DNA of 64,000 nucleotides from CAWAYR01 sp050250875. GTDB lineage: Bacteria; Acidobacteriota; Vicinamibacteria; Vicinamibacterales; UBA2999. The notes under the pieces were generated by a model. The model was not told the origin of the DNA and ran no database searches. It saw only the letters and a program-made list of their open reading frames with translations. The stretch spans positions 62,001 to 126,000 of the forward strand of contig JBFWNV010000010.1 in the NCBI GenBank assembly GCA_050250875.1, written 5' to 3'. The translations under genes were made by a program, and so were the position numbers. Positions 54,679 to 62,801 of the stretch are shown piece by piece. Position 1 is the stretch's first letter. Each line of letters begins with the position of its first letter.

Positions 54679-56705
54679 GTCGTCCCTCCCAGCCACATCA
54701 GCAAAATGACGGCGAGCACGAGTACATAGGCCAGGTATGCGTGGAGACTCCCGGCCTGCAGCACTTTCATCCCGCTCGCCGCGCGCACGACGCCCCGCAC
54801 CAACGGGCCGTACACGTAGCGCTCGAACGTCGGCTCGATCTCCGCACGGTAGCGCACCTCCTGCACGAAGTACGGGGACACGTCGGTCTGCGCGTCGACC
54901 TGTCGCGTCGGTCGGTACACGCCTCGAAAGATCATCATCAGCGGCTTCGAGAACGCCGTCGCGGTGTATTCGGTGCGAGCCGTCAGCTCCCCGCCACACC
55001 CCCATGTGGGGGCTTGCCTCACGGCCGTCCGCCTTCGTGCCGTCAGCAACGCCGCCCCGATCATTCCGGCGAGAAGGACGAGACCCAACACCGCGGGCAC
55101 CACGCGATCGAACGATGCGAGGCCGGACGTCATTCCGAAGCCCTCCGACGCCATCTCGGCCGGCGGCTGCAGCCCCGGCAGTGACGCCGTCACGCCTTCG
55201 AGGGCGTGAAGCACGAGGCCGGGACTCAGACCCAGGCCGACGCACAGGGCCGCCAGTACCCCCTGAGGCACGAGCATCACGATGGGCGCCTCGTGCGCGT
55301 CGGCAGCGGCGCGGCTCCGCGGCAATGCCAGGAAGCTGATGCCGAACGCCCTTACGAAACCGGCAGCTGCCAGGGCGCTCGTCAACGCCAGGATTGCTGC
55401 CGCGAGCGGGAAATTCAGGCGCACCAGACCGGGTGTCGAGGTGAAGCCAAGGAGCAGGGTCTGGAAGGTGAGCCACTCGCTTGGAAAACCGTTGAGCAGC
55501 GGAAGACCTGAAATTGCCATCGCGCCGACGAGGAAGCAGAGCCCTGTCCACGGCATCCGTCGCAGCAGGCCTCCGAACTGCTCGATCTGGCGGGTGCCGG
55601 TCGACATCACGACGCTTCCCGCTCCGAGGAACAGCAACCCCTTGAAGATCGCGTGATTCAGGACGTGCATCAGGCTGGCGGCCACGGCCACGCTCGCCAG
55701 CCTGCTGCGGCCGCCGGCAAGCGCCATCATCGCGGCCCCCAGGCCAAGCGCCATGATTCCCGAGTTCTCAATCGTGCTGTACGCCAGGAGACGTTTCATG
55801 TCGGTCTGGGTGAGGGCGTACAACACGCCCAGAATGGCGGAGAGCGTGCCGACGCCCATCACCGCCATCGCCCAGTGCGCGTCCGGCGTGCCGAGGCCGA
55901 ACGCGCAAACCCGAAAGAGGCCGTAGACACCCGCTGTGACGAGTGCCGCCGACATGAAGGCGGACACGCTGCTCGGCGCCGCAGGATGTGCCTCCGGGAG
56001 CCAGATGTGAAGAGGGATCAGGCCCGCCTTCACGCCGAATCCGACGAAGAACAGCGCGAACAGTGCGTCTCGCATCGGGCCCACGACATGACCGGACAAG
56101 ATCGCCGTGAACGCGAGGGACCCGGCCGCGGACGCCAGAAGCATGAAGCCTGCCACGAGGCAGCCAGTCCCGACATGTGACATGACGAGAAAGAGGTACG
56201 CGGCCCGCCGGCTCTCGCGCGCCTCGTATTCCGTCGCAACCAGGGCTGCCGTCGCCAGCGTCATGACCTCCCATCCGCAGAGGAACGCAATCGCACCATC
56301 GGCGACGAACACGACCTCGATGCCGCCGAGCATCGTGTTGAAAGCAGCGCCGACGGCAGCCGTGCGGGACGCAGGGACCGCGTGGGCGAAGTACCCCACG
56401 CTGTACAACGCCACGGGCATGGCGACAAGGCCCGTGACCATCAGAAACCATGCCGACAACGGCGTCACCGCATATCCGAGGACGAGGCCGGAGGCCGCGT
56501 GCCGGAAGAGCGCACCATCGATGGTGTGACCCGACGCGATCACCTGCACGGCGACCGTGGCCGTCAGCGCCGACGCCACGATGGAAGCCGCCAGCGCCGC
56601 CGAGCGGCAGGCACGAGGGTGACGAGACAGCGCGAGGGCAACGACCACGCCCGTCAGGCGAACGACCAGCGCCAACGACACGCCGATGGCGCCCCATCCT
56701 TCCAT
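54675..56705 (-). CDS. HyfB/NuoL-like antiporter-type subunit, copy 2
   Basis: A 676-residue protein with 14-16 membrane helices. The NuoL/HyfB motifs are GWEVMTLATAALVATEYE (Glu of helix 5), GFGVKAGLIPLHIWLPEAHPAAPSSVSAFMS (helix 7 Lys), LLAYSTIENSGIMALGLG, LMHVLNHAIFKGLLFLGAGSV and, at the end, APTWGCGGELTARTEYTATA with RPTRQVDAQTDVSPYF. The last part is typical of HyfB C-termini. The ATG at 56705 is preferred because GGAG lies nine bases before it and it follows the upstream stop by two bases. It closely resembles the next gene, so it arose by tandem duplication. Confidence 0.9.
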   Translation of the reverse strand: MEGWGAIGVSLALVVRLTGVVVALALSRHPRACRSAALAASIVASALTATVAVQVIASGHTIDGALFRHAASGLVLGYAVTPLSAWFLMVTGLVAMPVALYSVGYFAHAVPASRTAAVGAAFNTMLGGIEVVFVADGAIAFLCGWEVMTLATAALVATEYEARESRRAAYLFLVMSHVGTGCLVAGFMLLASAAGSLAFTAILSGHVVGPMRDALFALFFVGFGVKAGLIPLHIWLPEAHPAAPSSVSAFMSAALVTAGVYGLFRVCAFGLGTPDAHWAMAVMGVGTLSAILGVLYALTQTDMKRLLAYSTIENSGIMALGLGAAMMALAGGRSRLASVAVAASLMHVLNHAIFKGLLFLGAGSVVMSTGTRQIEQFGGLLRRMPWTGLCFLVGAMAISGLPLLNGFPSEWLTFQTLLLGFTSTPGLVRLNFPLAAAILALTSALAAAGFVRAFGISFLALPRSRAAADAHEAPIVMLVPQGVLAALCVGLGLSPGLVLHALEGVTASLPGLQPPAEMASEGFGMTSGLASFDRVVPAVLGLVLLAGMIGAALLTARRRTAVRQAPTWGCGGELTARTEYTATAFSKPLMMIFRGVYRPTRQVDAQTDVSPYFVQEVRYRAEIEPTFERYVYGPLVRGVVRAASGMKVLQAGSLHAYLAYVLVLAVILLMWLGGTT

Positions 56706-56707
56706 GG

Positions 56708-58747
56708 TCAGCTTCTCCACCACACGAGGAGCACCAGGCTCACGACCATGACGATCACGTACGCGAGGTAGGCATGGAGGCTTCCGGCCTGCAGGATTCT
56801 CATCCCGGCGGCCACCCGCATCACGGCGCCGACGAGAGGGCCATAGACGTACCGCTCGAATGTCGGCTCGATCTCCGCGTGGTAGCGCACCTCGTGCGGA
56901 AAGTAGGGCGAGACGTCGGTCAGCGCTTCCACCTCACGTGTCGGCCGATACACGGCCCGGAAGATCATCATCAGCGGCTTCGAGAAGGCCGTTGCCGTGT
57001 ACTCGGTGCGTGCGGTCAACTCGCCTCCACATCCCCACGTTGGCACACGCCGCGCCGTCGCCCCTCGACGTGCCGTCATCAGTCCTGCGGCGCCCAATCC
57101 CGCTATGAGGGCCAGTCCGAGCAGGACAGGGACCACGTGGTCGAACGACTCGAGCCCGGACCCCATCCCCAGGCCACCCTGAAACAGGTCCGCCGGCGGC
57201 TGCACGCCCGGTAACGATTCCATCACCGGCTCCAGTGCGTGGAGGACGAAGCCGGGGAACAGGCCCAACCCGACGCAGCACGCCGCCAGCCACGCCTGCG
57301 GTGCCAGCATCACCACCGGCGAATCCGTCGCACGGGCTGCACACGGGCTCCTCGGCAATGCCAGGAACGTCATGCCGAACGCTTTCACGAAACACGCGGC
57401 CGCCAGCGCCGTCGTCAGTGCCAGTAGAGCGCCACCGACAGGAAACAGCAAGTGCACGAGCGGTTCGCTCGAGCCGCGAAAGCCGAACAGGAGCGCCTGG
57501 AACGTCAGCCACTCGCTCGCGAAACCATTCAGGGGCGGAAGGCCGGAGATCGCCATCGCGCCGACGAGGAAGCACAGGCCGGTCCATGGCATCCGCCGCA
57601 AGAGGCCCCCGAACTGCTCGATCTGCCGCGTGCCGGTGGCCATCACCACGCCTCCTGCTCCGAGAAACAGCAACGCTTTGAATACGGCGTGGTTCAGGAC
57701 GTGGTACAGACTGGCCGCCACGCCGACCGCGGCCACGTCGTGCCGGCCGTACGCGAGACCCATCATCCCGGCTCCGAGGCCAAGAAGGATGATCCCGATG
57801 TTCTCGATGCTGTGGTACGCCAGGAGCCGTTTGAGATCGTGCTGCATCAGCGCGTACAGCACGCCGAGCACTGCCGACAGCCCACCCACGACGACAACGA
57901 CCACGCCCCATGACAGCGGCGGAACCCCGAGGCCGAACGCACAGACCCGCACGATGCCGTAGATGCCCGTCTTGATGAGCAGGCCTGACATCAACGCCGA
58001 GATGCTGGTCGGCGCGGCCGGGTGGGCTTCAGGGAGCCAGACGTGGAGCGGGACGATGCCGGCCTTGACCCCAAACCCGAGGAAGAAGAGTGCAAACAAC
58101 ACCTGCCGACCCGGCCCGAGCGCCAGGTCACCGGACAACAGCGTCGAGAACGACAAGGATCCGGAGAGGGATGCCAACGTCAGGAACCCCGCGATCAGAC
58201 AGCCCGTGCCCAGATGCGACATGACCAGATACAGATAGGCAGCCCGCCGGTTAGCCGGCTCTTCGTGCTCAGTGGTCACGAGCGCCGCAGTGGCCAGCGT
58301 CATCAGTTCCCAGGCACACAGGAACGTGACGGCATCACTGGCGACGAACACGAGCTCAACCGCGCCCAACAGCACGTTGAACGTGACGCCGAGAAACGCA
58401 GACCGTCGGCTCCAGTGCGGACCTGCGACGTATCCGAGACTGAACAGTGCGATCGGGACGGCCACGACGGACAGGACTACGAGAAACCACGCGGACAACC
58501 CGTCAATTGAATAGACCGAGGCGAAGCCGGAAGCCCGATGGACGAAGAGCACGCCATCCGCCGCAATTCCAGTAGAGAGAACCTGAACGGCCGTCAGGCC
58601 AGTGACAAGTGAGGCCAACCCTGACCCAATGAACGCCACGCGGCGCGCCACGTCACGATGGCCCGCTGTGAGGGCTGTCACGACCGCGATCCCGATGCGG
58701 AGCGCCAGCGCAACAGGCAGACCGTAAGCGAACCCGGTCACCGACAC
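56708..58747 (-). CDS. HyfB/NuoL-like antiporter-type subunit, copy 1
   Basis: A 679-residue protein, first gene of the Ehr-type operon. It shares with its downstream paralogue the helix 5 and 7 motifs (AWELMTLATAALVTTEHE; GFGVKAGIVPLHVWLPEAHPAAPTSISALMSG), the LYHVLNHAVFKALLFLGAGGV block, and the Cys-containing tail PTWGCGGELTARTEYTATAF. Both keep the residues needed for ion transfer, so the complex may have three ion-pumping channels with HyfF. The GTG at 58747 follows AAGG weakly; no clear promoter is visible in the 45 bases to the small gene upstream. Confidence 0.9.
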   Translation of the reverse strand: MSVTGFAYGLPVALALRIGIAVVTALTAGHRDVARRVAFIGSGLASLVTGLTAVQVLSTGIAADGVLFVHRASGFASVYSIDGLSAWFLVVLSVVAVPIALFSLGYVAGPHWSRRSAFLGVTFNVLLGAVELVFVASDAVTFLCAWELMTLATAALVTTEHEEPANRRAAYLYLVMSHLGTGCLIAGFLTLASLSGSLSFSTLLSGDLALGPGRQVLFALFFLGFGVKAGIVPLHVWLPEAHPAAPTSISALMSGLLIKTGIYGIVRVCAFGLGVPPLSWGVVVVVVGGLSAVLGVLYALMQHDLKRLLAYHSIENIGIILLGLGAGMMGLAYGRHDVAAVGVAASLYHVLNHAVFKALLFLGAGGVVMATGTRQIEQFGGLLRRMPWTGLCFLVGAMAISGLPPLNGFASEWLTFQALLFGFRGSSEPLVHLLFPVGGALLALTTALAAACFVKAFGMTFLALPRSPCAARATDSPVVMLAPQAWLAACCVGLGLFPGFVLHALEPVMESLPGVQPPADLFQGGLGMGSGLESFDHVVPVLLGLALIAGLGAAGLMTARRGATARRVPTWGCGGELTARTEYTATAFSKPLMMIFRAVYRPTREVEALTDVSPYFPHEVRYHAEIEPTFERYVYGPLVGAVMRVAAGMRILQAGSLHAYLAYVIVMVVSLVLLVWWRS

Positions 58748-58791
58748 ACCGTCGCCTTCGCGTCACACGCCGAGTTCGCACGTCGCACGAT

Positions 58792-58929
58792 TCACCTCGT
58801 AATGGCCGAGACGATCAGTCCAATCAATCCGAGCCCCGCCAGGATCAGGAGCTGAATCCCAATCCTTCTTCTCTCCGCCGGATCAGGCGGCAGAGGGGGC
58901 GGCTGCCATCGAGGGCGGTCTCGGCTCAT
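58792..58929 (-). CDS. Small single-helix membrane protein (45 residues)
   Basis: The sequence begins MSRDRPRWQPPPLPPDPAER and ends with one hydrophobic helix (IGIQLLILAGLGLIGLIVSA). A short frame of this kind between the cyclase and the Ehr-type operon could be an accessory membrane subunit or a chance frame. It has no strong ribosome-binding site (GGATC eight bases upstream). The regular helix and low-complexity head argue for a real peptide. Confidence 0.5.
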   Translation of the reverse strand: MSRDRPRWQPPPLPPDPAERRRIGIQLLILAGLGLIGLIVSAITR

Positions 58930-58964
58930 GGCGAGATCCTTGGCGTGACGTACTCGCTCGCATC

Positions 58965-59939
58965 CTAATTCGGCTTGAGTCGAACGGTGATCCGCTGAGG
59001 CCATGTGTCTTCCACGCCGACATGGCGCGATAGCAGAGGCTCAATGTGGAGATCAATCGCGTGGAATCCGATCCCGTCCCGCACTACCGTACCGGCGATC
59101 GACGACGTCGTGACCACGACGAGCAGGGCCAGTCCAATCGCAATCCCCCGCAGCAAGAGGCCCGCCGGACCGGAGAACGTAGTCGTCCCTGAAGGGGATT
59201 CGGTTGCGACACGCTTCTTGGGCCCATGCCGCAGGTCGTCGGCGTTCTTGGTTGCTTCACTCACGCCGTCGTGCAGCAGCGTGACCTCGCCGCGCTCTTC
59301 AGAAGCCACCTTAACCAAAGCATGGGTCCGCTGGGCGAGTCCCCTCGCTGCGCGATGCCTCGTACCCCACGTTCGTGGCAGGGTCTCGTCGTCGGACAGC
59401 GGCAACAGCGCTCCGAGGCGCGTGATGCGGTCTCTCTCGATGATCGTCGCACCGTCGTGGACTGGAGAGACCTTGCGAAAGACGGACTCGGGGATCTCTG
59501 GCGACACATGGTCGCCGAGCGGGATTCCCCCGGGCAGTAGTTCGTTCACGGAGTCGCGGCGCGGCAACGCGAAGAGGGCGCCTCGCCTCGCGCCAGCCAG
59601 CGAGAATGCGGCGGCAGACACCACATCGAGCGCGTCCGCCAAGGCGCTGACTCGCGCGGAACGCTTGACGACGATCTCGATGCGGTTGAGTGCATGACGA
59701 AGCTCGGGCTGGAACAGCACGATGAGCCCGACGCCGGCCACGACGGCTGTCGCGTGGAGAACCCAGACGGTCATGGGTAGTTCGAACTTCCGGGCCATCA
59801 CGGCACCCGCTTCCAAGGCAAGGATGCCACGCGTGGCACGGAGGGCACGAGCACCGCGGCTCCATCGCAACAGGACGTCGATCGCGACCGCCAGGGTCAC
59901 GAAGTCCAGGACGCTCTGCCAGCGGAAGTCGGACGACAT
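58965..59939 (-). CDS. CdaA-type diadenylate cyclase with an additional C-terminal membrane segment
   Basis: A 324-residue protein. N-terminal helices and linker match CdaA (DVLLRWSRGARALRATRGIL, then GLIVLFQPELRHALNRIE, about 25-90). The DAC domain has the catalytic DGA in PVHDGATIIERDRI (about 161) and the GTRHRAARG motif (about 193), followed by VASEERGEVTLL, so it should make c-di-AMP. After residue 255 there is an extra membrane helix (LLLRGIAIGLALLVVVTTS) and about 40 residues ending in WPQRITVRLKPN, which resemble the beginning of a CdaR (YbbR) domain. CdaR is normally a separate gene after cdaA. The ATG at 59939 has GGAGG ten bases upstream. Confidence 0.85.
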   Translation of the reverse strand: MSSDFRWQSVLDFVTLAVAIDVLLRWSRGARALRATRGILALEAGAVMARKFELPMTVWVLHATAVVAGVGLIVLFQPELRHALNRIEIVVKRSARVSALADALDVVSAAAFSLAGARRGALFALPRRDSVNELLPGGIPLGDHVSPEIPESVFRKVSPVHDGATIIERDRITRLGALLPLSDDETLPRTWGTRHRAARGLAQRTHALVKVASEERGEVTLLHDGVSEATKNADDLRHGPKKRVATESPSGTTTFSGPAGLLLRGIAIGLALLVVVTTSSIAGTVVRDGIGFHAIDLHIEPLLSRHVGVEDTWPQRITVRLKPN

Positions 59940-59958
59940 GACCGTGTAGCCTCCTACG

Positions 59959-60420
59959 CTACCCCCGGCGCGCTTCCCGCTGCAGCTCGCGGAGCATGCC
60001 ACTGGTGCCCGCCAAATGGTTGTTGAGGATGCGACGTACCACCTCGAGCAACTCTTCGATGGCGGGATCCCGCAGCGCATACCGCACCGACAAGCCATGC
60101 TTCCGGGACGTCACGATGCCCTGATTGCGCAAGACCGACAGCTGCTGTGACACGACTGGCTGCTCCAACCCCACACTCGCCTGCAGTTCTTGAACCCTGG
60201 TCGTCGGCGCTTCTCGCCGCGAGAGGATGAGTCGGTCCTGCTCGCGGACCGGCAACGGTCGAAGCAAGATGCCCTGGACCAGGGCGAACATCAGCGTCGT
60301 CATCGCAATGCCGAGGGCCAGGGTCGATACGGCGGCGGTGGCGAACGCCTTCGAGCGCCACAAGAGGCGCACGGCGTAGCGGACGTCCTGATTCGCCATG
60401 CTCAGCAGCGTGTCGAACAT
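59959..60420 (-). CDS. Chimera of an ADOP-type ABC permease N-terminus and an ArsR winged helix
   Basis: A 153-residue open frame. Residues 8-65 (QDVRYAVRLLWRSKAF, then TAAVSTLALGIAMTTLMFA and LLRPLPVREQDRLI) are the N-terminal membrane segment of acidobacterial ADOP/MacB-type permeases. From about residue 70 the sequence changes to an ArsR protein without its first helices: RVQELQASVGLEQPVVSQQL, SVLRNQGIVTSRKHGLSVRYALRDPAI and a dimer helix. The junction is in frame with no stop. It is either a gene-fusion scar or a membrane-anchored DNA-binding protein. The ArsR part resembles the SulP-operon regulator at 41880-42221. Confidence 0.7.
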   Translation of the reverse strand: MFDTLLSMANQDVRYAVRLLWRSKAFATAAVSTLALGIAMTTLMFALVQGILLRPLPVREQDRLILSRREAPTTRVQELQASVGLEQPVVSQQLSVLRNQGIVTSRKHGLSVRYALRDPAIEELLEVVRRILNNHLAGTSGMLRELQREARRG

Positions 60421-60993
60421 CTCAGGCCTCCGCCGCTACGATACTGCAGGGACGGCGCTGCGTCGGCCGCTGAGTCTACAGTTCCTCGACGAGAGGTGCC
60501 CGCGACGCGACGCTAAACCCTCAGCGTGAAGCGCATCTCAACCGTGACGGGACCCCGACCTATGCGCCGCTGCGGGCGCGGGGGGTCGAACGCTCACTGG
60601 ACCAACCCTGTTGCGACCGTGCTCGCCAGGACGGTCATGGGCGTCCTCTCCGTTGGGCTGAACCAACGATATTCCGGCGCCGCCTACTGGGCATTCTGAG
60701 GAGCTGTAAGGAATCGCCCTCAGGTTGCGTTCATCCAAGTAGGGCGAAGGCGCCGTGACGCTGGAGGCGTGAGTTGGCGGAGAGGGTGGGATTCGTTCCC
60801 GACGAACCCGCGCCCCTCAACACTTTAGGCCGGATCGGAACCGCCAGAACCCGCCAGATCCTCTAGACACCTGAGTATCAGGTACAAAACAGGGACAGCG
60901 CAATCCGGCGCCGTCTCTCCTCTTTAGAACGCACCTCGCCGCTCTGAACTTACATCCCTCAACGTCGTCATGCGAGTCCATGCAACCGCTCGT
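60421..60993. other. 573-bp stretch without a supported gene
   Basis: Short open frames here have no family resemblance and no good ribosome-binding site. It contains a 21-base match to the 3' end of a tRNA-Ser-like gene (60775-60795), a small inverted repeat just after it (GGGaTTCG / CGAAcCCC), and a lower G+C part near 60840-60950. It separates the chimera from the end of the molybdopterin oxidoreductase operon and looks like an old insertion or deletion junction. Confidence 0.6.
60775..60795 (-). other. tRNA 3'-end fragment (possible integration scar)
   Basis: On the minus strand these 21 bases read as the T-arm/acceptor 3' end of a serine-type tRNA: CGAATCCCACCCT followed by CTCCGCCA. 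Upstream, where the T-loop should continue as GGTTCGAA, the match is broken by about nine inserted bases, and no anticodon or D-arm follows. Integrating elements commonly leave such duplicated tRNA ends as att sites; no integrase is present in the window. Confidence 0.45.
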
Positions 60994-62046
60994 TCATGCC
61001 GCCCTGTAATGCCAGAGGTGTCTCAACATCGCGGAGAAGGTGACGGTCCAGGCCGCCAGGGCGACGTAGACCGTCACTTCGGGAATCACCCACAGGAAGT
61101 CGAGCCCTGTCGCCTGCGCAAGCCGCGCAGTGCAGACGGTGTACATGCCGAGCGGGAACACCATGCCCCAGTACTGCGGGTCGTAGCGCAGCGGGAAGCG
61201 ACGCACGATGTGCCGCCACACGCCCAGGATCAGCAGCAACGGGATCCACCACGTGGCCGTCGTCCAGAAGAATAAGGAGAAGCCGGCGACGAAGGGGCGC
61301 AGCATGGCCAGAAACGCCCAGTGCTCTGCCTGGATCTGCAGGAGCGACCCAGCGAGCGTCGTGATCGCCACCGCGCCCATGTTGATCCAGTACGGGGGGC
61401 TCAACTGCTCCGTCGACAGCGGCACGAAGGTGAAGCGGTAGAAGATCAGCGTGATGATGGTCAGGTAGAGCACGGCGCCGAGCAGATACAGACAGAGCGC
61501 GAGGAACAGCACGCCTTCGCGACCTGACGCTAGACTTGGCACGAGCAGGGTGCCGAGCACCGAGACGGCTTGAGTCGCAACGATGGCCAGAAGCCAGGCG
61601 CCGTTGATGCCCGACTCGAGCGGCGGCTTCGTTTCGCGGACCACTGTGGCGGTGAAGAACGCGTACATCACGACCGCCCAGAGCACGATCCCGGCGATCC
61701 AGATCGCATGGGCCACGCTGGCACGGTCGGTGAGGATCAGAATCTGGCTCCCCAGCACGCACGTCGCGGCAACCACGGTGAAGAACCCCGGACCACGGGC
61801 GTGGCTGTTGAGGTCTTCAAGGACCCGTGCAGGGTAGGCCACGAGCCTAGTGCACAGCATGACGACCAGCACCGCATAGGCGCCGACGTTAACGTCGAGC
61901 AAGGCCTGGGCGATGCGCGGCATGTGGAGCGCATGGGCGGCGATCGAGACAATGCCCGTGGCCATGACCAGCGCGAAATAGCCTGGGAAGAGATGCTCGA
62001 TGGCGGACGCGACACGACCGCGCCTGCCGTCCGGGGGGCTGCCCAT
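60994..62046 (-). CDS. SLAC1/TehA (TDT) family membrane channel or transporter
   Basis: A 350-residue protein with ten hydrophobic helices. It begins with HLFPGYFALVMATGIVSIAAH, the TDT family opening motif, and contains YWINMGAVAITTLAGS and WWIPLLLILGVWRHIVRRFPLRYDPQYWGMVFPLGMYTVCT (about 260-310), the conserved second half. Members carry C4-dicarboxylates, sulfite, tellurite-type anions or, as SLAC1, anions such as nitrate. As the last gene of the molybdopterin-enzyme operon it may import or export the substrate or product of that enzyme. It starts directly after the DUF6755 stop. Confidence 0.88.
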   Translation of the reverse strand: MGSPPDGRRGRVASAIEHLFPGYFALVMATGIVSIAAHALHMPRIAQALLDVNVGAYAVLVVMLCTRLVAYPARVLEDLNSHARGPGFFTVVAATCVLGSQILILTDRASVAHAIWIAGIVLWAVVMYAFFTATVVRETKPPLESGINGAWLLAIVATQAVSVLGTLLVPSLASGREGVLFLALCLYLLGAVLYLTIITLIFYRFTFVPLSTEQLSPPYWINMGAVAITTLAGSLLQIQAEHWAFLAMLRPFVAGFSLFFWTTATWWIPLLLILGVWRHIVRRFPLRYDPQYWGMVFPLGMYTVCTARLAQATGLDFLWVIPEVTVYVALAAWTVTFSAMLRHLWHYRAA

Positions 62047-62271
62047 TCAATCCAGCCTGAACAGATACCAGAGCAGGCCGAGATTGAGGCCAAGGCACCC
62101 GAGACTGGCGAACGCCGCCGGGGCCACGGGGCTCGAATCGCCACCGAGATAGGCGTTCATCGTGGCGGTGAGCAACCACAACTGCAGCACGACGATCAGC
62201 ACGACGAAGGCCAACATCGCGTTGACGATCGGCATCCGCTGCGCGTGCACCATGCGGAGGCGTGCGGTCAT
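62047..62271 (-). CDS. DUF6755-like small membrane protein
   Basis: A 74-residue protein with two helices: NAMLAFVVLIVVLQLWLLTATMNAYLGGD and AFASLGCLGLNLGLLWYLFRLD. The LQLWLLTATxxAxLGG pattern is that of DUF6755, small proteins seen beside Rieske and molybdopterin-enzyme genes. No function is established; it may anchor the complex or interact with quinone. Start and stop overlap or abut the Rieske and TDT genes (ATGA at 62268-62271), so it is a constant part of this operon. Confidence 0.8.
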   Translation of the reverse strand: MTARLRMVHAQRMPIVNAMLAFVVLIVVLQLWLLTATMNAYLGGDSSPVAPAAFASLGCLGLNLGLLWYLFRLD

Positions 62272-62801
62272 GTCGCCGACTCCTCCACCCCGGTCGCGTA
62301 GACCGTTCCCTCACGCACCGACAAGAGGATGCGTGGCAACGCCCGCTGCGGAGGTCCAGACAGTACTCGACCGGACTGCAGGTCGAACCAGCCATTGTGA
62401 CAAGGGCAGTGGAGCCGGCCGAGTTCGACGGCCGGAACCACCGGGCACTGCAGGTGTGTGCACTGCTGATCGTAGGCAACGAAGGTGGCTTCGCCGGTTC
62501 GAATCAGGAGCCGGGGCGTGCTGCCTTCCGGGTAGGTGAACGTCTTCGCACCGCCAATCTGAAGATCGTTTACCGTCGCGATTGGCACACCCACCAACGG
62601 CGCCGATTGCCGCCCGAACGCGCTCTTGAGCGCGATCCAGACCTGTCCGACCGCGAGGGCTGCGCTTGTGAGCACGGTGAACTTGACGAGTTCCCGTCGC
62701 GAGACGTAGTCGTCCTGTGCCCAGTCAATAGGAAAATCTCGTCGCCATTTCGGCTGGTCGGCGGCCGAACGACCGTCGGGCGCCGCGGGTCCGTCGTTCA
62801 T
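62268..62801 (-). CDS. Rieske 2Fe-2S membrane-anchored protein
   Basis: A 177-residue protein. An N-terminal Tat-like, single-helix segment (SRRELVKFTVLTSAALAVGQVWIAL) anchors a Rieske domain in which CTHLQCPV and CPCHNGWFDLQSG (about 118-145) supply two Cys and two His ligands for the 2Fe-2S cluster. Rieske proteins carry electrons to or from quinol-linked enzymes. No cytochrome b gene is visible, so the partner is likely the ferredoxin/molybdopterin pair encoded just upstream. ATGA overlaps join it to both neighbours. Confidence 0.9.
   Translation of the reverse strand: MNDGPAAPDGRSAADQPKWRRDFPIDWAQDDYVSRRELVKFTVLTSAALAVGQVWIALKSAFGRQSAPLVGVPIATVNDLQIGGAKTFTYPEGSTPRLLIRTGEATFVAYDQQCTHLQCPVVPAVELGRLHCPCHNGWFDLQSGRVLSGPPQRALPRILLSVREGTVYATGVEESAT

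Noticed and set aside
49142..58747. Respiratory complex I (Nuo) operon
   Set aside because: There are no NuoA, NuoE, NuoF, NuoG or NuoJ genes, and the C-terminal tails of the two NuoL-like proteins and the extended NuoK-like protein are of Hyf type.
60538..60738. Possible 66-residue gene in the gene-poor gap
   Set aside because: No ribosome-binding site, no family resemblance, and Arg/Pro/Ser/Gly composition typical of non-coding G+C-rich DNA.
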